In this document: piece by piece, positions 40,973 to 49,032 of the stretch
Layout of the letters: the number at the start of each line of letters is the position of its first letter
Numbering within the stretch: position 1 is the stretch's first letter
Notes under the pieces: generated by a model
Databases searched by the model: none
Told to the model about the DNA's origin: nothing
What the model saw: only the letters and a program-made list of their open reading frames with translations
NCBI GenBank assembly: GCA_017391465.1
Contig: JAFOYH010000103.1
Location: 92,627 to 156,626 of the forward strand
Origin: Lachnospiraceae bacterium
GTDB lineage: Bacteria; Bacillota_A; Clostridia; Lachnospirales; Lachnospiraceae
Length of the DNA: 64,000 nucleotides
Direction: 5' to 3'
Translations under genes and position numbers: made by a program

Positions 40973-42160
40973 ATGGAAAAGAAAGTCATTTATCTGGATC
41001 ATGCAGCAACAACTGCAACACGACCAGAAGTAGTTGAGGCAATGTTGCCTTACTTTACAGAGAATTATGGAAATCCTTCCAGTGTCTATGATCTGGGATC
41101 AAAAAATAAATCTGCAGTGACAAATGCGCGTGAAACAATTGCAAAAGCCCTTGGTACAGATACACCGAACATTTATTTTACAGCGGGCGGTTCAGAAGCA
41201 GACAACTGGGCAATTATTGCCACAGCAGAAGCTTATAAAAATAAAGGAAATCATATTATTACATCGAAGATTGAACATCATGCAGTACTTCATACCTGTG
41301 AATATCTTGAAAAAGAACGTGGCTTCGAAGTATCTTACATCGATGTGGATGAGAATGGTAAGATTAAGCTGGATGAACTTAAAAAAGCGATTCGTCCAAC
41401 AACAATATTAATTACTGTCATGTTTGCGAATAATGAAATCGGTACGATTCAGCCAGTGAAAGAAATTGGCGCTATTGCGAAAGAACATGGCATTTTATTC
41501 CATACAGATGCGGTTCAGGCATTTGGTCAGGTTCCAATCAACGTGGACGAGATGAATATCGATATGCTCAGTGCCAGCGGTCATAAATTAAATGGTCCAA
41601 AAGGTATTGGATTTCTTTATATCCGTAAAGGTGTAAAGATTCGTTCCTTTATCCATGGTGGTGCTCAGGAGCGTAAGCGTCGTGCTGGTACAGAGAACGT
41701 TCCGGGTATTGTAGGTCTTGGAAAAGCCGTTGAAATTGCTGTTGCAACGATGAAAGAACGTACAAAGCACGAGATGGAATTGAGAGACTATCTCATTGAC
41801 CGTGTACTTGCAGAAGTGCCATATACACGCTTAAATGGTGATCGTCAGGATCGTTTACCAAATAATGTAAACTTTAGTTTCCAGTTTATCGAAGGAGAAT
41901 CTCTTTTAATTATGTTAGATATGGCTGGTATCTGCGGTTCCAGTGGATCTGCATGTACTTCCGGTTCCTTAGATCCATCACATGTGCTCTTAGGTATTGG
42001 ATTGCCTCATGAAATTGCTCATGGATCTTTACGTTTATCTTTGGGCGATGAGAATACAAAAGAAGAAATGGATTATGTTATTGAAAAAATCAAGGGGATT
42101 GTGGAACGTTTAAGAGCTATGTCTCCATTATATGAAGATTTTGTAAAGAAGAATAAATAG
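40973..42160 (+). CDS. iscS: Cysteine desulfurase IscS/NifS
   Basis: PLP enzyme that removes sulfur from cysteine for iron-sulfur clusters and thio-modified tRNA. The 395-aa protein has YLDHAATTATRPEVVEAM at the N terminus, EHHAV, HTDAVQAFGQ, the PLP lysine Lys205 in SASGHKLNGPKG and the persulfide cysteine Cys328 in GSSGSACTSGSLDPSHVL, a long mobile loop of the IscS class. It lies 23 nt after iscR and 29 nt before iscU. Confidence 0.96.
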   Translation: MEKKVIYLDHAATTATRPEVVEAMLPYFTENYGNPSSVYDLGSKNKSAVTNARETIAKALGTDTPNIYFTAGGSEADNWAIIATAEAYKNKGNHIITSKIEHHAVLHTCEYLEKERGFEVSYIDVDENGKIKLDELKKAIRPTTILITVMFANNEIGTIQPVKEIGAIAKEHGILFHTDAVQAFGQVPINVDEMNIDMLSASGHKLNGPKGIGFLYIRKGVKIRSFIHGGAQERKRRAGTENVPGIVGLGKAVEIAVATMKERTKHEMELRDYLIDRVLAEVPYTRLNGDRQDRLPNNVNFSFQFIEGESLLIMLDMAGICGSSGSACTSGSLDPSHVLLGIGLPHEIAHGSLRLSLGDENTKEEMDYVIEKIKGIVERLRAMSPLYEDFVKKNK

Positions 42161-42189
42161 TTTATTTAGAATGTACAAGGAGGATTATT

Positions 42190-42627
42190 ATGTACAGTGA
42201 AAAAGTAATGGATCATTTCCAGAATCCAAGAAATGTTGGAGAAATTGAAAACGCAAGCGGTGTAGGTACTGTTGGTAATGCAAAATGTGGTGACATCATG
42301 CGTATTTATTTTGATATTGATGAAAATCAGGTGATTCGTGACGTAAAATTTAAAACATTTGGTTGTGGTGCTGCTGTCGCAACAAGCAGTATGGCAACAG
42401 AACTTGTTATGGGAAAGACAATTTATGAAGCTTTAGAAGTGACAAATAAAGCTGTTATGGAAGCTTTAGATGGCCTTCCACCAGTAAAAGTTCATTGTTC
42501 TCTTTTAGCGGAAGAAGCAATTCATGCAGCTCTTTGGGATTATGCGGAAAAGAATGGCATTAAAATTGAAGGCCTTGAAAAACCGAAGTCCGATATCAGC
42601 GAAGAAGAGGAAGAAGAGGATTATTAA
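42190..42627 (+). CDS. iscU: Iron-sulfur scaffold protein IscU/NifU
   Basis: Scaffold on which clusters are built. The 145-aa protein begins MYSEKVMDHFQNPRNVGEI, the usual start. The three ligand cysteines are in GNAKCGDIM, KTFGCGAAVA and VKVHCSLLAEEAI. A C-terminal acidic run (EEEEEED) ends the protein. The LPPVKVHCS loop resembles the site for HscA binding, though no hscAB genes are in this window. AAGGAGG precedes the ATG. Confidence 0.95.
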   Translation: MYSEKVMDHFQNPRNVGEIENASGVGTVGNAKCGDIMRIYFDIDENQVIRDVKFKTFGCGAAVATSSMATELVMGKTIYEALEVTNKAVMEALDGLPPVKVHCSLLAEEAIHAALWDYAEKNGIKIEGLEKPKSDISEEEEEEDY

Positions 42628-42630
42628 TCC

Positions 42631-43722
42631 ATGAGTAAAGGGAAAGTCATTGTTGGAATGTCAGGTGGTGTTGATTCTTCTGTAGCAGCTATGTTATTAA
42701 AGGAACAGGGCTACGATGTGGTTGGTGTGACCATGCAGATCTGGCAGGATGAAGAAGCAGTCATTCAAGAAGAGAATGGAGGTTGCTGCGGCTTAAGTGC
42801 TGTGGATGATGCGCGTCGGGTTGCTGAACAACTGGGCATTCCTTATTATGTGATGAATTTTAAAAAAGAATTTAAAGAATGGGTAATGGATGATTTTGTG
42901 CAGGAATATTTTCGTGGAAGAACACCGAACCCATGTATACGATGTAATCGATATGTGAAGTGGGAAGCTCTGCTGTATCGTTCATTATCCATTGGTGGTG
43001 ATTTTATTGCCACTGGACATTATGCGAATGTGGTTCAGTTGCCTAATGGACGTTATACTTTAAAAAAAGCACCTTCACGCAAAGATCAGACGTATGCGCT
43101 TTATAATCTGACACAGGAACAGTTGTCAAAGACATTGATGCCTGTAGGAGATTATACAAAAGATGAAATCCGGGAAATGGCAGAAAAGATGGGACTTATG
43201 GTTGCCTCTAAACCAGACAGTCAGGATATTTGCTTTATTCCAGATGGAAATTATCAGCGTTTTCTTTTCGAATACACAGGAAAAAAACTTCCAAAAGGTA
43301 ATTTTATTGATCAGACAGGTCAGATTGTTGGCACTCATGAAGGAATTACACATTACACGATTGGACAGAGAAAAGGTTTAAATCTATCTATGGGACGGCC
43401 GGTTTTTGTTACAGAGATTCGACCAGAAACCAATGAAGTCGTTATTGGTGATAATTCCGACGTTTTCAAATCTGTACTTGTGGCATCTCATGCAAATTGG
43501 ATGTCGATTCCTCAGCCGCCTCCAGGTGAAAAAGTGCGTGTACATGCCAAAGTACGTTATGCACATCAAGGTGCGATGGCAACCGTCTATATGACAGAAG
43601 ATGATCTGTTGATTTGTGAATTTGATGAGCCACAGAGAGCAATCACACCTGGACAGGCACTCGTTATGTATGATGGAGATTATGTTGTTGGTGGCGGAAT
43701 TATCGAAAAGATTCGTAGTTAA
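42631..43722 (+). CDS. mnmA: tRNA 2-thiouridylase MnmA
   Basis: Thiolates uridine 34 of Lys, Glu and Gln tRNAs with sulfur passed from IscS. The 363-aa protein has the PP-loop VGMSGGVDSSVAAMLLKEQG, TRTPNPCIRCN-like GRTPNPCIRCNRYVKW with the first catalytic cysteine (about residue 101), FIATGHYA, SQDICFIPDG with the second cysteine (about 205) and GQRKGLNLSMGRPVFV. The isc context is the usual source of its sulfur. Only 3 nt separate it from iscU. Confidence 0.96.
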   Translation: MSKGKVIVGMSGGVDSSVAAMLLKEQGYDVVGVTMQIWQDEEAVIQEENGGCCGLSAVDDARRVAEQLGIPYYVMNFKKEFKEWVMDDFVQEYFRGRTPNPCIRCNRYVKWEALLYRSLSIGGDFIATGHYANVVQLPNGRYTLKKAPSRKDQTYALYNLTQEQLSKTLMPVGDYTKDEIREMAEKMGLMVASKPDSQDICFIPDGNYQRFLFEYTGKKLPKGNFIDQTGQIVGTHEGITHYTIGQRKGLNLSMGRPVFVTEIRPETNEVVIGDNSDVFKSVLVASHANWMSIPQPPPGEKVRVHAKVRYAHQGAMATVYMTEDDLLICEFDEPQRAITPGQALVMYDGDYVVGGGIIEKIRS

Positions 43723-43740
43723 TACAAAGGAGGAAAGAGC

Positions 43741-44607
43741 ATGTGGACACGTGGGGAATTAAAACAGCGTGCGAAGCAGAACTTAATGAAATATCATTGG
43801 GCAGCCGTTGGAGCATGTCTGATTTTACTTATACTTCAGATGTTGGCTGGCCAAGGGAATAGTAATAGCGCTTCCTCATCATCGGATGATCCCGATAATT
43901 ATTTTTATGACAATGGTATTTATAATGAACAAATGGAAGATATTGGTGCAGCTTATGGAGCTTCTACGGATGAATCATTGGATTTTGATTCACTGATAGG
44001 TTCGGAAGATGTAACAAATTATATTGAGAAGTATGCCATATCTGAATCTGGTTTGGGAATGTTTTCAGGGATCATGACTACTCAGATTTTATTTCTTGGT
44101 ATATTATTAACGATTGTTCGCGTTATTTTAAATTTCTTTATTGTAAATCCTGTCATTGTAGGTCATGCCGGGTTCTTTTATAAGAATCGATATGAAAAGA
44201 CAAGCGTTGGAGAATTGGCATTCGCCTTTAACCGGGAAGATTTGTTCCCGGTCGTAAAGACGATGTTTTTAAGAGATCTATATATTGTATTATGGACATT
44301 CTTGTTGATTATTCCAGGTATTATCAAGAACTATGCGTACCGTATGGTGCCATTTATACTTTCGGAATATCCTCAGATGCCGGCAAAAGAAGCTTTACGT
44401 CTGAGTAATGAAATGACACGTGGACATAAAATGAAGATGTTTATATTAGATTTGTCATTTTTTGGATGGATGCTTTTAGGTGTCATTACCCTTGGCATCT
44501 CTGACATTGTGTTTACAACACCATATATTTATGCCACAGAGGCAGAATTGTATCATGTCTTAAAAATGCCATTTATAAGACAATCTTCTGCGGACGACGT
44601 TTTTTAA
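43741..44607 (+). CDS. DUF975 family membrane protein
   Basis: Polytopic 288-aa protein of the DUF975 family, unknown function. The N terminus MWTRGELKQRAKQNLMKYHWAAVGACLILLILQML is characteristic. A long acidic insert (SSSDDPDNYFYDNG to about residue 95) separates the first span from later ones (about residues 108-140, 180-205 and 235-262). The GHAGFFYKNRYEKTSVGELAFAF, PGIIKNYAYRMVPFILSEYPQMPAKEAL and MTRGHKMKMF blocks are the conserved parts. AAGGAGG precedes the ATG, 18 nt after mnmA. Its last 35 nt overlap the opposite-strand histidinol phosphatase gene. Confidence 0.87.
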   Translation: MWTRGELKQRAKQNLMKYHWAAVGACLILLILQMLAGQGNSNSASSSSDDPDNYFYDNGIYNEQMEDIGAAYGASTDESLDFDSLIGSEDVTNYIEKYAISESGLGMFSGIMTTQILFLGILLTIVRVILNFFIVNPVIVGHAGFFYKNRYEKTSVGELAFAFNREDLFPVVKTMFLRDLYIVLWTFLLIIPGIIKNYAYRMVPFILSEYPQMPAKEALRLSNEMTRGHKMKMFILDLSFFGWMLLGVITLGISDIVFTTPYIYATEAELYHVLKMPFIRQSSADDVF

Positions 44608-45409
44608 AAATTGTATAATGTCTAAAGCCGAGATCTTTTAAAAGGGTTTCGGCTTTTTTAAAATCATAGGCAATATGTTCCGGTGTGTGTGCATCGGCAC
44701 CAATGGTAATTTTCTCTCCGCCGAGTTCAAGATAACGTTTTAAAATATCAGTTTGTGGATGGGGCTGTCCAAGTCCATATTTGAATCCTGCGGTGTTGAC
44801 TTCCAATGCAATATCATTCTCAATCAGTGATTTTAAGATTGGATCGAGTTTGTGAGCATACTTCTTATAAGAATAATCTTTATTTTTCTCAGGTGCATAT
44901 CGAATAATATAGTCAATGTGACCATAGGTGTCAAAGTTTTTATAAGAAGATATATTATCGATAATACTTTGAAAGTAAGCTTCACAAATATCTTCTACGG
45001 ATCGACCTTCCCAGAAGCTGTCATCATAGGGGTCGCCATGTCGGGAATCATTGAGATACCAAGGTGCCGGAACCAAATGGGATGAACCGATGATAAAATC
45101 AAAATCATAAGAAGATGCAATCGCTTCATAACGTTTCGATAAATGTGGAAGAAGGCCAAATTCAATCCCAAATAAAATATCAATGTCGTTCTGATAGACT
45201 TCTTTTAATGTATATAATTTTTTCTGATAAGCATCAATATCAACTAAAAAAAGGTCCTGACTATTGTCTGCTGGATATTCGTAGTCGAGATGTTCTGTAA
45301 AACAAATGGTTTTTAAACCTTTTTCAATGGCTCCTTGAATCATAGATTCCATAGGTGATTTGGAATCGGAAGAAAAATCTGTATGCATATGGATATCGGA
45401 TAAAATCAT
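44573..45409 (-). CDS. hisK: PHP-family histidinol-phosphatase
   Basis: Predicted L-histidinol phosphatase of 278 aa (PHP type, HisJ/HisK). ATG 45409 (MILSDIHMHTDFSSDS) follows GGGAGG; a longer in-frame extension has no site. Metal ligands sit in DIHMHTDFSSD, FTEHLDYEYP, FGIEFGLLPH, GSSHL, GHIDYI, EVNTAGFKYG and GADAHTPEHI, so the trinuclear site looks intact. No other his gene is in the window. Its 3' end overlaps the DUF975 gene by 35 nt, and its coding sequence also contains a plus-strand terminator. Confidence 0.87.
   Translation of the reverse strand: MILSDIHMHTDFSSDSKSPMESMIQGAIEKGLKTICFTEHLDYEYPADNSQDLFLVDIDAYQKKLYTLKEVYQNDIDILFGIEFGLLPHLSKRYEAIASSYDFDFIIGSSHLVPAPWYLNDSRHGDPYDDSFWEGRSVEDICEAYFQSIIDNISSYKNFDTYGHIDYIIRYAPEKNKDYSYKKYAHKLDPILKSLIENDIALEVNTAGFKYGLGQPHPQTDILKRYLELGGEKITIGADAHTPEHIAYDFKKAETLLKDLGFRHYTIFKKRRPQKIVL
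44624..44660 (+). terminator. Terminator of the isc operon, inside the opposite-strand gene
   Basis: AAAGCCGAGATCTTT (44624-44638) pairs along its length with 44642-44656 (AAGGGTTTCGGCTTT) with a few G-U pairs and a 3-nt loop, then TTTA. It lies 17 nt after the DUF975 stop codon, in sequence that codes for the C terminus of the hisK-like protein. Confidence 0.75.
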
Positions 45410-45492
45410 AAATAAAACCTCCCAATTATTTAACTTAAATATAATGGAGTATGTTAAAGATGTCAAATAAAAAACAGATATTGCGATTGTAC

Positions 45493-45521
45493 TTGAATTT
45501 TATTTCATAATTAGGTAAAAT
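45493..45521 (+). promoter_or_regulatory. sigma-A promoter of gap
   Basis: TTGAAT (45493-45498), 17-nt spacer, TAAAAT (45516-45521), 61 nt before the gap start codon. Confidence 0.7.
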
Positions 45522-45582
45522 ATATAAATATAATAATTCTATTCTAATTTTACAAATTATTTATATGAGGAGGAAATATATT

Positions 45583-46599
45583 ATGTCAGTAAGAGTAGCA
45601 ATTAATGGATTTGGACGTATTGGTCGTTTGGCGTTCCGTCAGATGTTTGGTGCAGAAGGATACGAAGTTGTAGCAATCAATGATTTGACAAGCCCTGCTA
45701 TGTTAGCTCATTTGTTAAAATATGATTCTTCACAGGGAAGATATGCATTAGCAGATAAAGTAACTGCTGGTGAAGATTCTATTACAGTTGATGGCAAAGA
45801 AATCCGTATTTATGCATTCCCAGATGCAAACAACTGTCCATGGGGTGAATTAAACGTTGATGTAGTCCTTGAATGTTCCGGTTTCTATACATCCAAAGAT
45901 AAAGCACAGGCTCATATCAATGCAGGTGCTCGCAAAGTTGTTATTTCTGCTCCAGCAGGTAATGACCTTCCTACAATCGTTTATAATGTAAATCACGAAA
46001 CATTAACAGCTGAAGATACAATTATTTCTGCTGCTTCCTGTACAACAAACTGTCTTGCACCTATGGCAGATGCATTAAATAAATATGCAGCAATCCAGTC
46101 CGGTATCATGTGTACAATCCATGCTTACACAGGTGATCAGATGACACTTGATGGTCCACAGAGAAAAGGTGATTTAAGACGTTCCCGTGCAGCTGCAGTG
46201 AACATCGTTCCTAACAGCACAGGTGCTGCAAAAGCAATTGGTCTTGTTATTCCAGAACTTAATGGTAAACTTATCGGTTCTGCTCAGCGTGTTCCAACAC
46301 CAACAGGTTCTACAACAATCTTAACAGCTGTTGTTAAAAAAGCAGATGTAACAAAAGAAGGTATCAATGAAGCTATGAAAGCTGCAGCAAATGAATCCTT
46401 CGGTTACAATACAGATGAAATCGTATCTTCCGATATCGTTGGTATGACATATGGTTCTTTATTCGATGCAACACAGACTATGGTATGCAAGATCGCTGAA
46501 GACTTATATGAAGTACAGGTTGTATCCTGGTATGATAACGAAAACAGCTACACAAGCCAGATGGTTCGTACAATTAAATACTTCTCTGAATTAGCATAA
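45583..46599 (+). CDS. gap: Glyceraldehyde-3-phosphate dehydrogenase
   Basis: NAD-dependent phosphorylating dehydrogenase of glycolysis. ATG 45583 ([19 protein letters not shown], 338 aa) follows GAGGAGG; the in-frame ATG at 45565 lies before that site. Catalytic cysteine is in [17 protein letters not shown], with the His in [11 protein letters not shown]. The C-terminal [18 protein letters not shown] is intact. Codon use is strongly biased, as in thlA and pgk. A terminator separates it from pgk, so gap transcripts may exceed pgk transcripts. Confidence 0.97.
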   Translation: MSVRVAINGFGRIGRLAFRQMFGAEGYEVVAINDLTSPAMLAHLLKYDSSQGRYALADKVTAGEDSITVDGKEIRIYAFPDANNCPWGELNVDVVLECSGFYTSKDKAQAHINAGARKVVISAPAGNDLPTIVYNVNHETLTAEDTIISAASCTTNCLAPMADALNKYAAIQSGIMCTIHAYTGDQMTLDGPQRKGDLRRSRAAAVNIVPNSTGAAKAIGLVIPELNGKLIGSAQRVPTPTGSTTILTAVVKKADVTKEGINEAMKAAANESFGYNTDEIVSSDIVGMTYGSLFDATQTMVCKIAEDLYEVQVVSWYDNENSYTSQMVRTIKYFSELA

Positions 46600-46623
46600 T
46601 TTCGCATAATTCGAAGACCATTT

Positions 46624-46653
46624 AAGGTCCGGTCAGAAGGCCGGACCTTTTTA
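46624..46653 (+). terminator. Hairpin terminator between gap and pgk
   Basis: AAGGTCCGG (46624-46632) pairs with CCGGACCTT (46641-46649), followed by TTT. It probably lets part of transcription through, because no clear promoter precedes pgk. Confidence 0.75.
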
Positions 46654-46682
46654 GAATATTTATATTAATGGGGGTAAAGACC

Positions 46683-47891
46683 ATGAGTTTAAACAAAAAA
46701 TCCGTAGATGATATTAATGTTTCCGGCAAACGTGTATTATGCCGTTGTGATTTTAATGTTCCTTTAAAAGCTGGTGTGATCACAGATATTAACCGTTTAA
46801 CAGCAGCTCTTCCAACAATTAAAAAATTAGTAAATGATGGAGGTAAAGTGATTTTATGTTCCCATCTTGGTAAACCAAAGGGCGAACCAAAACCAGAACT
46901 TTCTTTAGCTCCAGTTGCAGTTAAACTTTCCGAACTGCTCGGTCAGGAAGTTAAATTTGCTGCAGATAACGAAGTTGTAGGTCCTAATGCCAGAGCAGCC
47001 GTAGAAGCTATGAAAGATGGCGATGTCATCCTTCTTGAAAACACACGTTACCGTATCGAAGAAACAAAAAATGGTGAAGCATTCAGTAAAGATCTTGCTT
47101 CCATCTGTGATGTTTTTGTAAATGATGCATTTGGTACAGCGCATCGTGCACATTGCTCAAACGTTGGTATTACAGAATATGTGGATACATGTGCTGTTGG
47201 TTATTTAATGCAGAAAGAAATCGATTTCCTTGGTAATGCAGTAAATAATCCGGTACGTCCTTTTGTAGCTATCCTTGGTGGTGCGAAAGTTGCAGATAAA
47301 TTAAACGTTATCTCTAACCTTTTGGAAAAATGCGATACACTGATCATTGGTGGTGGTATGGCCTATACATTTTTAAAAGCACAGGGTTATGAAATTGGTA
47401 CATCTTTAGTAGATGATTCTAAGATTGATTACTGTAAAGAAATGATGGCTAAAGCTGAAAAACTTGGCAAAAATCTTTACTTACCAATTGATACAACAAT
47501 TACTAAAGATTTTCCAAATCCAATCGATGCTGAAGTTGAAGTGACAATTGTACCTTCCGATGCAATTCCAGCGGATATGCAGGGTCTTGATATCGGTACA
47601 GCTACCGCTGCAAAATACGCAGATGCAGTGAAATCTGCAAAAACAGTTGTATGGAATGGACCGATGGGCGTGTTTGAAAACCCAACTCTTGCAGCAGGTA
47701 CAATTGCAGTTGCTAAAGCACTTGCAGAAACAGATGCTACAACAATTATTGGTGGTGGTGATTCTGCAGCAGCAGTTAATCAGCTTGGATTTGGTGACCA
47801 GATGACACACATCTCCACAGGTGGCGGTGCATCTTTGGAATTCCTTGAAGGTAAAGATTTGCCAGGTGTTGTGGCAGCAGACGATAAATAA
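46683..47891 (+). CDS. pgk: Phosphoglycerate kinase
   Basis: Glycolytic kinase converting 1,3-bisphosphoglycerate and ADP to 3-phosphoglycerate and ATP. ATG 46683 ([28 protein letters not shown], 402 aa) follows GGGGGT; the in-frame ATG upstream at 46668 overlaps it. The N domain shows [18 protein letters not shown] and [17 protein letters not shown]. The C domain shows [21 protein letters not shown] and the nucleotide-site [11 protein letters not shown] followed by [15 protein letters not shown]. It ends 16 nt before tpiA. Confidence 0.97.
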   Translation: MSLNKKSVDDINVSGKRVLCRCDFNVPLKAGVITDINRLTAALPTIKKLVNDGGKVILCSHLGKPKGEPKPELSLAPVAVKLSELLGQEVKFAADNEVVGPNARAAVEAMKDGDVILLENTRYRIEETKNGEAFSKDLASICDVFVNDAFGTAHRAHCSNVGITEYVDTCAVGYLMQKEIDFLGNAVNNPVRPFVAILGGAKVADKLNVISNLLEKCDTLIIGGGMAYTFLKAQGYEIGTSLVDDSKIDYCKEMMAKAEKLGKNLYLPIDTTITKDFPNPIDAEVEVTIVPSDAIPADMQGLDIGTATAAKYADAVKSAKTVVWNGPMGVFENPTLAAGTIAVAKALAETDATTIIGGGDSAAAVNQLGFGDQMTHISTGGGASLEFLEGKDLPGVVAADDK

Positions 47892-47907
47892 TTAGGAGAT
47901 GAGACAT

Positions 47908-48654
47908 ATGCGTAGAAAAATTGTTGCAGGCAATTGGAAGATGAATATGACACCATCTCAGGCAGTTGCTTTGATTGAAGAATTAAAACCATTAGTTGTC
48001 AGCGAAGACGTTGATGTTGTATTTTGCGTTCCAGCTATTGATATTATTCCAGCAGTTGCTGCAGTGAAAGGAACAAATATCAAAATTGGTGCAGAAAACA
48101 TGTACTTCGAAGAAAAAGGTGCCTATACAGGTGAAATTGCACCGGACATGTTGACAGATGCAGGCGTAGACTATGTTATTATTGGTCATTCCGAACGTCG
48201 TGAATACTTTGCTGAAACAGACGAAACAGTGAACAAGAAAGTTTTAAAAGCATTTGAACACGGTTTGACACCAATCATTTGTTGTGGTGAATCTTTGAAA
48301 CAGAGAGAACAGGGAATTACCATTGACTGGATTCGTCAGCAGATTAAAATTGCGTTCTTAAATGTTGCAGCAGATCAGGCAGCAAAAGCAGTGATTGCTT
48401 ATGAACCAATCTGGGCGATTGGTACAGGTAAAGTTGCAACAACAGAACAGGCTCAGGAAGTATGTTCTGCAATCCGTCAGTGTATTTGTGAACTTTATGG
48501 AACAGATACAGCAGAAGCAATTCGTATCCAGTACGGCGGAAGTGTATCTGCAGACAGCGCTCCGGAACTTTTTGCTCAGCCGGATATCGATGGCGGCCTT
48601 GTTGGCGGTGCAAGTCTTAAGAAAGACTTTGGTGCTATTGTAAATTATAAATAG
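47908..48654 (+). CDS. tpiA: Triosephosphate isomerase
   Basis: Interconverts dihydroxyacetone phosphate and glyceraldehyde 3-phosphate. ATG 47908 ([15 protein letters not shown], 248 aa) follows TAGGAG. The catalytic residues are present: Lys in GNWKMN, His in [15 protein letters not shown] and Glu in [15 protein letters not shown]. The phosphate loop GGLVGGASL closes the barrel. It completes gap-pgk-tpiA, while gpmI lies 2.4 kb further on after a metal-export pair. Confidence 0.97.
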   Translation: MRRKIVAGNWKMNMTPSQAVALIEELKPLVVSEDVDVVFCVPAIDIIPAVAAVKGTNIKIGAENMYFEEKGAYTGEIAPDMLTDAGVDYVIIGHSERREYFAETDETVNKKVLKAFEHGLTPIICCGESLKQREQGITIDWIRQQIKIAFLNVAADQAAKAVIAYEPIWAIGTGKVATTEQAQEVCSAIRQCICELYGTDTAEAIRIQYGGSVSADSAPELFAQPDIDGGLVGGASLKKDFGAIVNYK

Positions 48655-48673
48655 TGTTTGTATTACAATAATC

Positions 48674-48717
48674 AAATGGCTTAAATGTATGAATTGTACA
48701 TTTAAGCCATTTTTTTG
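48674..48717 (+). terminator. Terminator after tpiA
   Basis: A 16-bp perfect stem: 48674-48689 (AAATGGCTTAAATGTA) pairs with 48697-48712, then T residues. Confidence 0.92.
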
Positions 48718-48728
48718 CGTACATTCTA

Positions 48729-48756
48729 TTGACATTTAGGAACAGTGTTTTATAAT
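48729..48756 (+). promoter_or_regulatory. Promoter of the metal-export operon
   Basis: TTGACA (48729-48734), 16-nt spacer, TATAAT (48751-48756). Confidence 0.8.
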
Positions 48757-48760
48757 TAAT

Positions 48761-48780
48761 ACATGAACAATTATTCATAT
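48761..48780. promoter_or_regulatory. Candidate ArsR/SmtB-family operator
   Basis: Twenty-base imperfect palindrome with 8 of 10 base pairs matched, centred on TGAA-CAATTA-TTCA (48764-48777). This is the TGAA-N6-TTCA form of SmtB/CadC/CzrA operators. It covers the predicted transcription start. No regulator gene is adjacent. Confidence 0.6.
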
Positions 48781-48804
48781 GATGAAATTTAAGGAGAGAT
48801 AAAT

Positions 48805-49023
48805 ATGAAAAAGAAATTTAAATTAGAAGATTTATGTTGTGCAAATTGTGCTGCAAAAATGGAAGCAGGAATTCAGAAGATACCAGGAATTCAGAATGCA
48901 AATATTAATTTTATGATGCAGAAATTAACGATTGAAGCTGAAGAAGACACATTTGATCAGGTTATGGAAGAAGTGGTAAAGGTATGTAAAAAAATCGAAC
49001 CTGATTGTAAGATTGTCATGTAG
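48805..49023 (+). CDS. Small heavy-metal-associated (HMA) protein
   Basis: Soluble 72-aa ferredoxin-like HMA domain. It reads KLEDLCCANCAAKMEAGIQKIPGIQNANINFMMQKLTIE, so the metal site is CCxxC rather than the plain CxxC. Such domains are normally fused to the N terminus of CPx-ATPases; here it is a separate gene 9 nt before an ATPase without an HMA domain. It probably hands the metal to that pump. AAGGAGAG precedes the ATG. Confidence 0.9.
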   Translation: MKKKFKLEDLCCANCAAKMEAGIQKIPGIQNANINFMMQKLTIEAEEDTFDQVMEEVVKVCKKIEPDCKIVM

Positions 49024-49032
49024 GAGGAAATC

